64,000 nt of DNA from Lunularia cruciata (GCA_948567375.1 OX419761.1:38442501-38506500); one strand, 5' to 3'; positions 21,861 through 37,176 are shown, counted from the stretch's first letter. The notes: generated by a model from the sequence alone, not told the origin. Numbers and translations: made by a program.

Positions 21861-24800
21861 ACTTTATATTTTAGGCACAGAGTCTATATCACTTTATAGC
21901 ATTCTCAAAAATTAAGCATTGGGCCTCCATAGATGAGTAGCGGCAATAGGAGCATAATCAATAGGAGCACACTCCTTCCAGTCCCACCTCCCATCTTCCA
22001 TTTACCATATGTGGTGTCAGATGACCCATATCACATAGTTTAGTTTCCTATTTTTGGTTGTGTGCCTTAGTTTGTCATCAATTTTTAGCTCTTCTTCTTT
22101 AGGTCTTGTGCTTGCTATCTCTTTTTACATTTTTTGTTCCATGTATTCCTTTCTCTTTTTCCTTTGTGGTATACTACTTGGCCTTGTGTGCCAAACCCAT
22201 CGTGCAAAGCAAGAAAACAACCCAATAAAGATGTCAATTATTGAAGTTTCATTTCAAATGGTACATGTGGTATGTGATAGTTGAGTTGGGTATAACTATT
22301 ATCATATAGTGATAGAAGTTATGGTTTGCACAAAGCACCTTGCTTCCGTGCTAGTTAGAGTTAGAGCACCCAATGTCTATATATAGGTCTTACCTTGAAG
22401 TGTGAAGAGTTCCATTCCAATCCAGATTCAAGGTTGGTTTAAGAGAGGCAAGGACAAGCAACACGTCCCTGTGTTCCATTAGTTTTGAACCGCATACTAG
22501 CTTGGAGGTAATCTATTCCTCGTTTCATATGACTAGATTTGTAATAAGAGGAAATGTTTTGAGTATCTTTTTGTGCTCTTTATATTTTTTAACTGATGTG
22601 CAGAATTGCATCAGTTTGACAACAATTTTAAAGAACCATGTCATACGGGAATGCAGTATGACTTCATCGAATAACTCTCGAGAAATAACAGGCTTCCAGT
22701 ATTTCGTCGCGGGTCTCTGTTCATGTTGTCAAGACGGGGTTCCAAAGTCTCAACATAAATATATATTTAAGCTGTCTCAAACCATCACGCAAAAGCCTTG
22801 TGTGAAGAACAAATGTCAAAAGAGAGCACGAGTTCAAAGCATCTAATACACGAACATCCGCCCACAATAGGCATTTATCCAGTCATGTTTTGAAAATAAG
22901 AGCTGTAAATAGGATCTAGAACGCGGGTAGAACAGTGCCGATGAAAGCAGTCTATGGTGCTAAAAAAAGAGGTAAGACTAGCCACAAAAGCATAACATGC
23001 ACAGAAACACAATGTTGGGAACTTGGAATAAACTGAAAGAAACAACTGTAAATAATGAGATAAGGGATACCCATAGTCACAAGCATCTATGCATTCATCT
23101 TGACTCAGTCCAGACATTTTTTTTCCTTTCTCATGATTCTCGACTTATATTGGTGACTCTAGCCTAATCACCTTTTGTGTTGAGTGGATATTGTAACCTA
23201 CACTTGGACATTGCTTTCTTCTCTAACCTCTTACAGTGGCCGAACCTTGATTTTATCATATAAGCACTAATATGTGACATCGAGGTAAGAACGACATCAA
23301 GGCGTGGATGCACTTAAGGGGTATCAGTTTTTCGTTGGCGCAATCTTATTTAACAATCTATCGATTCTGGACACGTATACTTAATGGAATCAACTCGAGT
23401 ATTATTATATAGATTGACATAGGACTGCTAGTCACTTTCAATGTATTATGTTTATTTTTGAGACTATTAAACACATGCTGGTCGTCAAGAAATTATTCAA
23501 CACTTTGATATGGTTAATGTTGAGATAAGATAGAAAGTTGTTAAGCCAACTTAACTTCTCAATAATGTTTCTCACTGGTCCCTGGTCCCGTTGATTTGAA
23601 ATGTATTTGAATATTATTGTGTCAACAGCCCCCACTGATACACTTTATTGAAATTTAACTTATATTTCCAGACCTCCTTTCACACATATTTTACGGGCAT
23701 AAAACTTAATATCCGCATTCAATCTTTTATGAGTATTCTATGAGGAATTCTGAGACTCTATCAAACGGAACTGAAAACCCTAACGTACCTCTTGGGTATC
23801 TAAGCATGAATCATGACCTCATTTTTTAAAGAGCGATAGGACTATTGTCCTAATTAGTCATAAGCACTTAATAAATGAAAACATGGCGTATGTAAGAAAG
23901 AGTAACGTCAGTAGCAGTAAATGAATAGTTCAGGTAACGGTCAAGGGCGAGAGGAACCAACACGACAATAGCATTGGCAAGTCACAAAATGAACAGACAT
24001 GCTTACAAACTATCTATTGTCATCAGTGCTGCATAAAAGTAGAGCAAGTTATAGTGGAAATCTTAAAGACTTTCCTGCATATTCAAATACGGATACATGT
24101 CGATTACTCCACTCCCCACCAACTCTCACTTGACAATAAGAAATCCACCAACTTTCAACCTACATGAGAAAAAACCTCATGATTACCCACGTATAAAGTA
24201 TGAAACATAGGACGAGAATGCAATCGATGCTGTCCTAACCTCTTTTCAAGAAGGCTTGTCCTGTGCCAATCATTTTAAGAACAAACTAAAAATTAGTTTC
24301 AAAGTGTTTCAGCATTGGGTGGATTATACATAGTTCAACGTCATCGGAGAAATGTGGGAGAAGGTATTCAACACTCCTCAACATAGATCACAATTGGGCG
24401 GATACTGTTTGTCATTAGATTAACTTTACTATTTTATTTCCGGCAAGAACTCCATGCAGCAAGATTGAGCTTTACATGCTGCCCATAATAAAGAGACAAC
24501 GTTACTGCTGGTTGGGTATGCCTAGCCATGCAGTTGTGCTGATCTGGTTGGAAGCCGTTTAAATTGCTTTGTTTCTTGGGTGTATTATAAGATTCGTGGC
24601 CTCTCATCCAAACGACCAGAACTATAGAGGCAAGATGCACAACACAAATTATTGAAGAAAACCAATTCAAAATTTGAACCATCCCACGAACCTTTACTTT
24701 TATATGTTACTTCTAGTTCTGCCCCCAGATCTTTTGGTTTAGATAATCATTACAGCCCAGCATGCAACACTTTTGGTGGCAGATGACCCGAAGATCACGA

Positions 24801-27800
24801 GCATGGGCTGGGTCGAGTTGGTGCCTTTTGGAGATTACGCTCTAGAAGACATCGGGGCTCGTACAGTACCTCATATTTGTCGTCTATTTCATGTGGTGCG
24901 AGAGAGTAGGGAGGAGATTTAAGGTCATGAGAGTCGCACCTGATTTGATTAATCAAATAGAATCGGAGAAAGTGCCGAAAGAAGAATCACTTACATGTTG
25001 TAATATGTCTCATACAAAGGCACTAGCACTCTCGGAGGGGGATCTACATTCTTAGACATGACAATTCCTGTGATTATGGGAGAATTAGTCTGTGAGAAGT
25101 ATTCGTTTAGAATAACATAAAGCTCTTTGTATTCTTTTACTTTTATTTCAGTTTGTTCTTTATGTCAGACACATTCAGGCTCAAACTGTAAAAATGATTC
25201 TTTATGTAAAGTTTTAATTGTCTGCCCTTGAATGAGATATACGGTCGTAGTTTACAAATTGAGGCCACTCTATGGTTTCGATTATCTGTTCAATCTGTTT
25301 ACCAAATGGATGCTACCTACGACAGGCACACCAGATGGAAAGTGAACAAAAGATAATTCAGAAAGTTCACTTACAATGAGGAGAAATCTCATTAGCACCA
25401 CCACGTGTTATACGTAGCACTGCCTTCCAGGCGTCTGCTTAGACAAATCTGCTTTGAGAAGAAAACAGATCATCAAATTCGTCTGCATGCTCTTTGTTTC
25501 CCGAGACGAATATCACCATATTGTAAAGGTGGGCACTGCTACTCCGTACTCTACGGATTAGGAATATCAGCAATGGACAGCAAAGGTCTTTCTCTCTCTC
25601 CACTTTTCTCCACTCCTTCTCAAAGGATAGACCGTACTTCTAGAGTCGATTCTCCACAGATTTCTCAAGCAAATTCATTCTTTATATCTCAGAACATGCC
25701 TATCGCAGAGGATGTATCCACACAATAAATACACCACCAAAACACAATAAAATCCAAAGCTCTCATAGTCCCTGAGAGAGGACAGTCCTCCCTCAGTCGG
25801 ACCACTTGCTGAATTGGTGCAAGTGCTTAGGAAAGTCGCAAGTCCTCTCTTGAGTAGACGTCTCAGCGAAAAGAACCTCATAATTGTACTTGAGCTGAAG
25901 AAAATCTATGCAGTAGAGGACAGTACGGGAAAGTCTCTCGTCGTCCTTCTTGCTGAGTCGACTGGCTGAAGAGGAGCTTTCGACGGCAGCTAAAATCGAA
26001 CGGTTGTCGTTGCTGACTGAGCTTCGATCCAGAGCTAGACTAATGCTGGAAAACGAAACGAAACGGTCGTCGTTGCGGAGTGAGCATCGATTGAAACCTA
26101 GAAACCGGATTTCAACTCGGGCCGATGGGAACTGCAAGACATGCTGACAAGCCAACAGCCCGCCACATGGACGATGTACCCAGCTCCCGGTCACCGTATT
26201 GTGCTCATAACAGTCGGGACAGAAGAGATGACGTAGTACTGTAGTGCTGACTATTCATCGCTGATGGGTATTGCAAGTCAGCAACTACGTTCTTTAACCA
26301 AGTTCATTCCTGCTGACTCATTTATAGTTTGGGAAGTTTGACAACTTTAGACAAACCAAACTTTATGCGTGAGAATAACGCCTTTCTCTAATGGGTGTTT
26401 TCCACCGAAGTATATTGACTATCACGACTTTCCACAAGCTTGCATTTGGAAGTGAGTAGATATCTCCTATTATGGTAACGTCTAGAATCTATCTGCTATC
26501 CATCCTTAAAATGAATTTTGTTTGACATTTTGCCATCAAAGTTCTACCTGCAAGAGCTATTTCAGGGACTTCGTTGGGAAGATACTGTTATTTGATGCCA
26601 CAATTTTAAAGTGACTTTCATGTTCTCTTCTGCCTTATTATGGCATACATAGCATTCCACCACTGTTTTTCAATTTTGCAGTGCAATAAAATAATACGAA
26701 AATTTATTTCGCAAACCGCTCCGACAAAGGTTGGATTCACAGGAATGAATGATCTTATTTCTTCTTTGTTAATCTGATTAAACCCAACATGCATAAAAGG
26801 TTCAAGCAACCTCGTATATGCACTGCAAATTCAGGACTCTCTTATATTGGCTGGTTATAGTAGACAATTCCGCCATGAAAACAGGCTTATTAATAGGAAT
26901 GAATTGAACTTGGACTTGGTTTCCATGTAAATGATAATTAGCTTATACTTCTTGTAATTATGAACTCCTTGAACAGTATATGCGTAGATGATAGGCTACA
27001 GGTTGCTGAGCAAGTAAGGTAAGTTCTTTAGCATTCAGGGTATGTTAGATATCTCAATTCGAGTAAATTTAAACACTGTAGCATTTAGATGATGTAATAG
27101 CAAAGGCTCTGGCCTGTATAATAATTCGATAACATTCTACTGATATCTAAATAATAAAATTCTCTCTCTTTAGTATTATGTTAGGTACATTTTACAGATA
27201 TCTTTTTTATAGATTAGATATCCATTACTTCACCCTATGTAAACTTCAACATGCTGGGGTTTTAACGTTTATATAGGATATCCAGATAAATAAGTTAATG
27301 TATATTCATATAAAGCATCCAGGCAATTAAGTTCCCGCAAATGATGATCCTAACCATCAAATGAGGAAGCGCCATTGGAACCTTACTCATCACTATAATT
27401 TGTAAAATCTTTGGTTCTATGATATTATTCAAATTGAACATGGATACATTTAGAAAGTTTTATTTTGTGAAATAGCTACGAAAAAAAATGGCCGCCGTAA
27501 ATAATAATGGAAAATTGATAACAAAAAACTCTCGTTTCATACATTTTATTATGAAAAATCCCAAAAATATAAACTCAATAATTAACAAAAAAATTTATAA
27601 AATTTATGAAAATTTTCAATAAAGTTTTACACGCCCACTCAAAGCTAATTTTCTAGTTTTTACCAAGGGAAGTTTTAATTTACCATTAAATTCACCCCTT
27701 TGCCACAAATATTGTTTCCACAGGAAAATTATACTCTCTTGCTGGATATCTTTTAAAGATAGAACATCTTCTTTCCTTTTTCTTCGATTGGAAACTTTGA

Positions 27801-28139
27801 AAACATCAAATTGCGTGGAAGCAAGGCACTGACAACTGCACTTCTAACAACCTGAAATGAAAGATGAGCGTCAAAGCGTATTTTGTTGTCGTAGTGATCA
27901 AGCTATTTCCATCGAGCACATGATTAAGAAATGATAATATATTTTTCATTTTGGAAGTTCTCGTTAGTTATATACTTATGAATGTAACATTTTGACTTTG
28001 CACGGGTGAAGGCATGAATTCGAGGTGCGCGCAGAGGAGGATATAAGCAATACCTCAAAATTGTGAGCAAGGCGTTAAATATCCATGTCATCTAAGCATA
28101 ACTCATTACCTTCACCTGACAATATCTATAGTAACATTA

Positions 28140-28168
28140 GATCCTTCCCATCCTTCTTGTTGTCCTAT
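28140..28168 (+). repeat. Dispersed motif copy (CCATCCTTCTTGTTGTCCTAT)
   Basis: This copy shares CCATCCTTCTTGTT.TCCTAT with 50631-50651 and the CCATCCTTC core with 5316-5324. It lies within degenerate repeats. Confidence 0.45.
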
Positions 28169-28739
28169 GCGTGTGGCTTTCTTTTGAGTATATTTATAAT
28201 AATGTTATCACCAATTAGAAAGTTCATAAGAACAGGCACTAGTAAATATAAATGATCGGAAAATATAGTTTATCCCTTAGAAAACTTACATGACACGGTC
28301 ATTCAACAAGGCATTCCGGTTACTATTCTGCAAAATCTAAACGTAAAATGTAAAATCTAAATGTTAGAATATAAACGTAAAGATTCTATCTTTTTTTGAG
28401 TTTGGTATCTCTTAATGAGTCGGTGAATGCAATGGTATATATGGTATGTAATGGTATATATATGTATAAAATCAAGAAAATAAAACAAAATCATGCCAAA
28501 AAGCACACCAAGGAAATATTTTCCTAACAATACATAATGAAGAAGGTAGTTATTCTTGAATTGTATGATAGAGGTACTCCAATGGTATGTTTGGTAAGTG
28601 GGGAGGGAGGATTCTAGTTGTGCTAGTTGTTCCTATTATTGATGCTCATCATGAAGACCCAAAGTGTGAGCACATTGTAAAGTGATTGATACATACTATT
28701 GATAGTAATAGTAGAATGTCAGCATAGCTAGAGAGATAA

Positions 28740-29103
28740 CAAATGCCCCTCTCTTTTACAAGGAACCTCATGTTGCCTCCTTGAGTAGATTGTCAAAGTA
28801 ATGATGAAGGTGTACAAAATTCTCAATTGCAAGAGGGGCAAAGGTATTAAAGGATAACTAGGATGTGTAATGGTCGTCTTGGCCCTAGAGGCAATGGTTG
28901 CTGCTGCTCCCACCTATATACCAACCTATGCTAATGACTCTACTCATAGGGGGTTTGGAACCACCATATCATGCAAGGTACGACAACCATCCATGAAAGT
29001 AACAATATCCGCTCGCACCCAACAAATAGGTGGTCTTTGTAGATCCAACCATTACCCAATGTTAACATGGGCCAATGTAGCTTGTAGATATCAGCCATTG
29101 TAG
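28740..29103 (+). repeat. Degenerate repeat family A, copy 2 (inverted relative to copy 1)
   Basis: This is the plus-strand counterpart of 21450-21860. The frame from 28870 starts MVVLALEAMVAAAP and continues through ANDSTHRG and SMKVTI to a stop at 29103. Short blocks (AND-T, SM-VTI, RSNH) are shared with the translated minus-strand copy, so the ancestor was protein coding. The protein family is not recognised. Confidence 0.5.
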
Positions 29104-32100
29104 TGCAAATAATATCATGGACTCTTGTCTGCACTCCACCTACTAAAAATTTTAAAATTTGTATGCTTTGTATGTTGTATGGGCCACATGGACACAACCA
29201 CATGCACATTGGTTTGGAACCACTACAAGAGTTGGATGTGGGAGACCAACCTCAATTGTAGAGCTATATAAACTCCTCAAAAGTAAATTGGAAGTCCTTG
29301 ATCAAGGAAGAGACCTAGAGCCAAGCTCCATAGCCTTTCCTACATCAATAGAGAATCCTAGCTTTGTCAAGAAACGGCGCATCAATGATAATATGGAATA
29401 GGCCATTTGGTTATTCCCAACCAGATTATGTGAAGGTAATGTGTGCTTCTTAAAAACATTTGAACAATAAGAATATTTATTTGACTATGAGCAAGTTAAT
29501 TTAAGAAGCACAGGAAACCATAAAGAAAGAATTTTCAATTTATCATCTAAGAGCACAAACTATAGTCACCAAACACAAGTGTATCATGAAAATTATTATC
29601 ATTTGAATAAGAAGCTTCATTTATTAAAATTTTACTGTTATTAATACACTTGCAGTTTTTATGACTATTATCAAAGTAAAATTGAAGAGCCTCATTCAGA
29701 CATGGGTTTCTTTGTGAAATGTGTTATTCAAAAATCATAACTAATTTTCATGCTATGGTACTCTTAAAACATAGAGAGTTGAGTTTTCAAATTCTATATT
29801 CTTGCATATCATTTTATGTTGGCCCTAAAAAATAGAAGGAATTATGTTAACCTTGATATAGTTATTGTATGGGTAGCAGCCTTTTTTTTAAATCTTGATT
29901 TCTGAGATAATATCATCCAATAGGATATGGATAATAAATATAATATCTCTAGCTTTATATATTATAAATAGTCATGAAACCAATTGGATCTACAGCACCT
30001 TATGCATGTGTGTGGTATTGTGATATTTAGCTTAGTACTTGAGAGATATTATTTATATAGATATATGATGGTTCTACATTCGTCATGATTAGCTAAATTT
30101 AGTCATAGCTAAGATAGAATGGACTTTACTTTAGAGGAAGTGAAAAAGATGAGCACCACTATTTTGAATTCTAATGTGTTGACTTGGTATTATTCCTAGG
30201 TGTTTGGCTTTGAGGAAAGAGTGGAGAACTCTGGGCCTGCAAACCTTTTTGTTTTGGATTCTTCTATAGTCAAAGGATAGCCCATGTGAAGGAATCCTTG
30301 ACTTAGTTGTGGATCAAGATACAATCATATGCTTAGTGGAATATGCCCAATGGATGGATATTCCTTTATACTTTTGACTTTACTTGACTTTTAGCCTAGT
30401 AGCTTGAGTTACTTTGGTAAATAGTAACTTTAGTGCGTAACTATTTCACAAGTATATAAACAAGGGATGAAGAGGTACTCATTATCCTTTCATTTGTAAC
30501 TATCTCTCTCTCATTGAGTTCTCTAGTGAACAATGTCTTGAGTCTTGGAGTGTTGGCCTTGGCGGAGTATGATGGAGTTGAGGTTCTTTGCCTTCTTAGT
30601 CTATGGTGTGCTACCATAATAGCCATCAGAGGTTCATCTTGAGTGAGAGACATGCCGGCTCATAGATCTCTAATATGAAAATTTGAAGATAATAATAATT
30701 ATATATATGTATATTATACACACTTAATTAGGAACTTAGGCATCCTTTTCCTTGATTTTTTAAATATTTGTAAATATGATGTACTTTATCGATAAGAAAC
30801 CCATTTGGAAATACACAAACATTGTCTATCAACCTATGCATTGCAATCCACATTTAGATCTATAAACCATATTGCATTAGTGACTTGATAACATGCTTTG
30901 GTTATAGTGTGACCAATAAAAAAATTCTCAAGCTCTAGATTTGTTTCTCATACTCACTCAAAAGGTTTGCATCCTATTCAACTCTTGAACTTTTTACACA
31001 TTGGTTTTCTTGTCTAAATTGCAAAGTCTACTTCTACAAGTTGGTGATAGTACTTGGAATGAGGTTCAAGTACTCATCCAAATTTATTTTTTGGAATTAA
31101 CATCACTTAGAAGATAGATACCAAGTTAGAAGAAGTGAATTATCAATCACCATGGTTGTTCTTGGAAGCTTGACTACTAAATCATTAAGTCTTTTTTGCA
31201 ATTATTTTGCTTTCTCCTTTGTGTGTATTGATTTCACAATCATCCAATCTACAAGTCTACAAGTATCTTGTTTACCTACTTCATTTGTAAAATTACATGC
31301 ATGTTCATGTGCTTTCTATGCTAATTTCTATTAATTTGCATTAAGATCATTGATCTAATTAATTCAAATTGAAGTCTCAACTTCTCTTGTTGCAATATAC
31401 TCTTAAGTATATTGATTTGGCTCTAAGCTTCAATACTAGTATTTCTTCTTTGTACCTCTCTACCACTATTTTGATTTCACTTCTATGATTATAATTCATC
31501 CCCAAGTATATAAAAAACATCCTAAGATATAATCCAAGATAGAGACTTTATTTTCCATGTAAGTATGTTCCATTTCACTCCATAATCAATAAATCCAAAT
31601 GAGAGGTTTGCACAATTCTAGTTCATGTGGAAGAGTGTTGCTAGAGGTTACTCCAAATTTGGATTTTTTCCAGAGACTAAGGTTTTCCTTAAGACTTCAT
31701 TGGTTGGCAAAAGTAAGACTTCACTTTCCTTAAGACACTAATACTTCATTATATAAATTGATGTTCCTCTCCTCTCCATTAAAATTCCACATGCAATAAA
31801 TTCCAAGTCTTCATTGGTTGGCAAACATAAGATTCTCTTATTAAGTTTAGGGTTTTTGATTAATAAACCTACTCTCAACCATAGGAGTAGATTTAAACAA
31901 CAAATTACCCAAATTATTTTTAATTAATCAACAATAGCACAAGGGGAATTAAAAATAGATTTGGACCTCATGTATGCAAAGACTTCAAAACATAGGTAGT
32001 ACTTGAAATCTAAAAGATAAAAAATATTTGATACCTAAAGTATTATCTTAAGTAATTTGTATTTCGCCTTATGTATTGATGATAAATTTGAATAAGTTTG

Positions 32101-33599
32101 AATTCAAACCCTACAATTTATAGCATAAATTTTGATACTTAATAATGATCCCTAAGACTACAAAAAGTATGAAAATTTAGTATCATACACTTTGCATCAT
32201 ATTAGCAAGAAAAAAATTCATTACAACAAAGATACTACTAAAAAATTAGATAGAATTATTTTTTCTTCTTTAGAATCCTACGCCAAAGATTACAAAACTA
32301 AGAAGATATGTACAACTACATAGAATCTTCATTCAATGAAGGATTCTTTGTACTACTTCAATAAAAAACTATAATTTTTTGCTTATAGCATTTCCAAGGA
32401 GATTTTTAGTTCTCTCCATTAGCTTGTAATTTATAGTACTACTATATGTTTTCTAAAGCGTTCTTGCTTTCTTTCTTTTTGTGTGCCCTTATCTTCAAGA
32501 CATGTGTGCTAACTTTGGATCTTTGTATAATAGATCCTTGAGAGTTTAAGCATTCAACTTGACCTCATGAATCTTTACCTTTGTAAGTTTACCTATTGCA
32601 ATTTCTTTTTGGAGCTCTAGCATCAAGTCTCTAATCCCCTCTAAGTCCTCAGTAATCTTAACCATTTCTTCCTTTGAATAATTATATCCCACTGAGTTCA
32701 CTTGTCATTTTGTCCATCATCCTTGCTTTTATGGCAGCTCAACCATCTTTCTCCTTTTGTAGCTCTTTTTGCAAGGCCTCAAGCTGGATTGCTACTTCTT
32801 TCCAATACTCAACCACCTACAATTTGAAAGAGAGAATGTTGACTTTCTCATTTGCAAACTGTCATTGGATGAGTGTCTTCTCCTCTTCTATTCTTGTTGC
32901 CTTTGCTTTCCTTCTATCCAAAGAGCTCTCAACTTGCCTTGCATTCTTTGAATATCCTCTTTGTATGTCTTTTGTTCTGCCAAGAAATGAGGTATTTTGC
33001 TTCTTGATTTCATGATTCTAATGCACCAAGGAATTTATCTTCTTGCACTCATCTTTGTACAAGCCTCATAATTTCAACAAATCTTCATTACATTTGGCTA
33101 TCTTTGCCTTTTCTGCATACTCATTTGTGTGCAAGCACTTCACTAGCAAAATTAGTCCCCTTCATTGGACCATTTTTCTTTGTACTGAGCATGAGATCAT
33201 CTCTAGGAATCTAAGAGTTGGTTCCATTGAATTCACTATGAAGTCTGCTCAATCCACTATAGGTGGTGCTAAAACTACTTTTGTGAAGAAAATTTGTTCT
33301 CCATCTTTTTCTTGGTGAGGTGCATTTGAATGCTCTACTACTTGGCTTCCATGTCCACCTGGTCTTTGTCCTAAAATTTTTTGCTTGGTTCTACCTGAGT
33401 TTGACTTGTAAATTCTTTGGACTGAAGATCTTCTTGATCTGCTTGCTTTTTGACCATAAATATCTCCATTTCAAGCTGAACTTCTTCTTGAGGAGTTGAC
33501 TCCACTTTTGGATGATCATCTTCTTCATCCTTCAAATTTAATTTGGTCCCTTGTAAAATAAGCTCTTCTTTTTCTATGTCTTCCTCAATGTCTTCTTTG

Positions 33600-34060
33600 G
33601 TTTCTTCATCCTCACTTTATTCTCATCTGCATTTGAAAAAAATTTGATCACTTGAGGATTTTTCCTTGCTCACTTTGGCTTCTTCTTTCTAGCTTCATTT
33701 GTAGATGGTTACTTCTTCTTCTTGGAGGTGATTTTTACAATCACTTCACTCACCTCCAAAAATTCTCCTAAATATAAAAACTTAGTACCTACTTCCTGAT
33801 GGTTCTTGGTCATGGATGATCTTTTAGGTTGGGCCAAGAAATACTACTCTGACATTAAATGTGTGCCAAATTTCCCCCCTCATCTTCACTCAATAGATTC
33901 AACACTCTATAGAAGTGAATTACAAATGGAGCAAGATAAGTAGCTCATGGGGAAAGCTTGCTAACAAAACATGTATGCCTAATTAAAAGGTTCTCCTCTA
34001 AATAATTGCTCAGAGAATATTGCTTGGTTGATTGTCAAATAGATAGGTCACTTTGAGCAA
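33600..34060 (-). pseudogene. Degenerate repeat family B, copy 1 (unassigned protein)
   Basis: Translated on the minus strand with several stops, this segment gives ATYLAPFVIHF, LNLLSEDE, QPKRSSMTK and LGEFLEVSEV. These align in order with ATYLALFVIHF, LNLLTKEE, QPKDKSLTK and IGEFMLMEHEV of the plus-strand copy at 37177-37635. Lys-rich and Glu-rich coding follows towards lower coordinates. It may be a gag-like or accessory protein of a retroelement; the family is not recognised. Confidence 0.5.
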
Positions 34061-35760
34061 AACAGCCTCATCATATAGTGAAAAATTTATATGTGAGCAA
34101 TGTCCTTGCAAGTATGAACCTTCCAAGAGTTACTCTTTGACCTATTCTTTACAAAGGAATACTTGATGGTTATATTCAAATCTACTCCAATTTTCCCAAA
34201 TTTAGTATCTATTATCATCACTCCTAGAGGACTCGAATCCCTCCTAATCTCCTCCTAGCACCATTTTCTAGTGCTCCTTTACCCAACTATAAGGATTTCA
34301 CCAAAGATCTCAAGTTGTTCTTTCACTTCTTCTATGCATCTCTTGAATGACTGAAGGTGTCCCCATTCTCAATTCTAGAGAAAAAACATTAATTGCTTGT
34401 TTTGGAGTAGATCACTCTTAGCTCTTCTTGCTCATTTATTAATTCATGGGGATCAAAGGATCACTTACAAGACTTTCCTAAGAGCTTTCTTTGCTCTAGC
34501 TCTTGCTAATATTCGTAATGGCTTCTTTGCTTTTATTACAAGGAAGCTAGCAACTAAGAGAAAGGACTACTCAAAATGCTCTTCAAAAAAGCTATTGCAA
34601 AAATATATTGGCAAAGTGTAAATTACTTATCTATCATTTGGTTTTATAGCCAAGGACTCTTTGGTAATGGTACTCAATGGGAGAGTCGTCACTATCCACG
34701 CATGAGAATTCCCCAATTGGCATCATCAAGTCTAGGCAGAAGTTCTTTATCCTATTGATGATGTAAATCAAAATTTGCATTCAATCTTTGACTCCAAAAA
34801 TTCTTTGTACTTGGCCCTTCTTTGGACTTGACTTATTTGTACTTGAACAAGTCTTTAGTGATATCTTCTTTGCCTCCAAATATATACATAGATGAACTCT
34901 AGAGAATATTCATAAAAGAAGTTTCTCCCCTAAACATAAAATAGGCTAACTATCCTTTTATCAAAAAGAAGTTAAATGAAGCCAGAATGCAACTTTTGCA
35001 AAAATGTGTGTACATAACAACCAAACAAGGATGAAGTGAGATCTTTGATATGACTCCTAAAGTACTATCCTTTGTGGTGACTCATAATACCAAATTAGAA
35101 AATAGGAAAGAGAGGAAACCAAAATGACCATGATCTATTACCATGTTTTCTTGAAGTATAGGACGGAGTAGAAATTTAGTTTTAACATAACACATCATAA
35201 TAAATATATCACACTTTTGAGATTCATTTCTCTTGTCTCTCAAATCTAGATGATTGAATGAAAATAAATTCATGACCATTTATTCCAAATGTCAAGATTG
35301 AATAATACGGAATATTCATATAGAAAATTTATTGGTGTATTCCTTGACTAGAGTACTACACTTTCCTTTGTTTTTGCTAGTATTTTGTGAAGTTTATATG
35401 GTAAGTATTGAAAGTATGCCTTATAAATAAGACTCATTATATTTGATAAGGTTTTATAATAAACTTTCTTAAGAACTTGGAGTTATTACTTGCAATATAA
35501 GTATGGTATTTGAATGAAGACCAAAATTCAAAACTAAATTTTGTTTTTATTTGAGATGAAATGTGAAAATATTTGATAGCTTGGTGCAGTGGCCCAAATA
35601 CAAACTCTCCTAAAAATAGATGACCTAAGTTGTAGGTTGTTAAATGGATATGTAACTTATAGAGTCATAAAGACTATTTTCAATTGTCTATACCAAGATT
35701 GGAATATGAATATCAAAACTATTATCCAAATAAGAAGGAATGCGACCACGTAGAAAAAAC

Positions 35761-35820
35761 AAAGGATGGAAAAACCCCATCAAGCCCTACAAGGGAGAGA
35801 CAAAAAAGGTAAAATGGGGC
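35761..35820 (-). repeat. Dispersed motif, inverted copy
   Basis: AGGATGGAAAAACCCCATCA followed by AGCCCTACAAGGGAG matches the inverse of the motif at 5303 and 50619. It also matches 49541-49595, where CCCCATCAAGCC and later GCCGTACAAGGGAGG occur. Confidence 0.5.
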
Positions 35821-37176
35821 TAAGCTATATGAGTCTATATGAGAAATCTGCCCCACCGCACCAAATAAGGAGACATGAGATCTGCTTTATGGAATATAAT
35901 TATAAACTCTAAAAGTGAAATATATAAAGTGAAGATAAGAAAATCTTATCATATTAATATACTAAGTAATAATTCTAGAGTATAGTCATCTTATTATGTC
36001 TACTTTTGCATCAAAAGATTTTGAATTTTGCTTAGGCCTTGATATTGATGATTCATTCAAACATTGCATTTGTTTGAAAATAAGGAGAAAAAAGTGCAAA
36101 GGATGAGGATAATTTAGTCAAGAAGTAAAGATTTAGTATGGATGAACTGAAAGTATGTGTGGTGCACATATTTTTACAAAATCTATTCTTTTTGTCCAAT
36201 TCATTCTTGTTTGTAAAGATGTGACCGAATAACTTATTTTTTAGGAGTGTAAACTCCTCAATAGGAGTATCTATTTGGGCAAACGTAAAAATTGAAGAAG
36301 CCCAAAGCCAAAGGCATTTTGAAGGAAGAATGACAACTTAGATAAGTAAGAAAGATGAGAAAAAAAAGGATACAAGTACAAAGAACTTTGACCCAAATAC
36401 CTTTGGCCTGAACATTGTTGCATCTAAAGATTGTACAGAAAATTGAATGCAGCACCACTTGGTTAAAGAACTATCGTGAAGACCGTTCACATTCAAGGAA
36501 GATTGTTTGTATTGGGCAACAACCTTGCATGTAGGAGAGTGATTGGTCAAGGTATTGTTTTTCATGTGTGGAGAAGGATTCCTCACCGAGTGCCTAGCAT
36601 GTGCAGAGAAGGATTGCTCAACCACCTCATAGCCACTTGAGGAATTTTCCTATAAGATTGAGTGCACATTGATCAATTTCACTTTTTGCAAATCAATTTT
36701 AATCTTAGATATGAGCAAGCTTAGAATTCCCAAGCCTTTGTAACTCTTACTAACTTCATAGTTGTATGTTCTTTATCTTTGGACCCAACCTCAAATTTGA
36801 TATGCAACATGGTGTTTGTCCAAAAACCATGAGAAAGATCCTTGAAGCCATCCTTTGTAGACCGATAGGCAACAAATGTGCATTCATTGTAGAAGTGAGG
36901 TGATCCAAAGCAAGCATTTTGGATCCTTATTCTTGAACTAGGAAGTGAGTTTGAGATGATCCACATGTTGAGGTAGAGGAACGATAGATCAAATGAGGAC
37001 TTGAAAGGAAATTCACATAATTGGAAAAGGAGAATTGGATTGGATGTTGAGGTTCAACAAGAGACAAAGTTTGTAGACAATGCACTAATCAACAATGTCA
37101 AAGCAACCTTCTCCAACAAGAGGTAAAAGAACAATGGGATGACCGGGTTAGGAGTTACAAGGATCTGACCTAAAGA

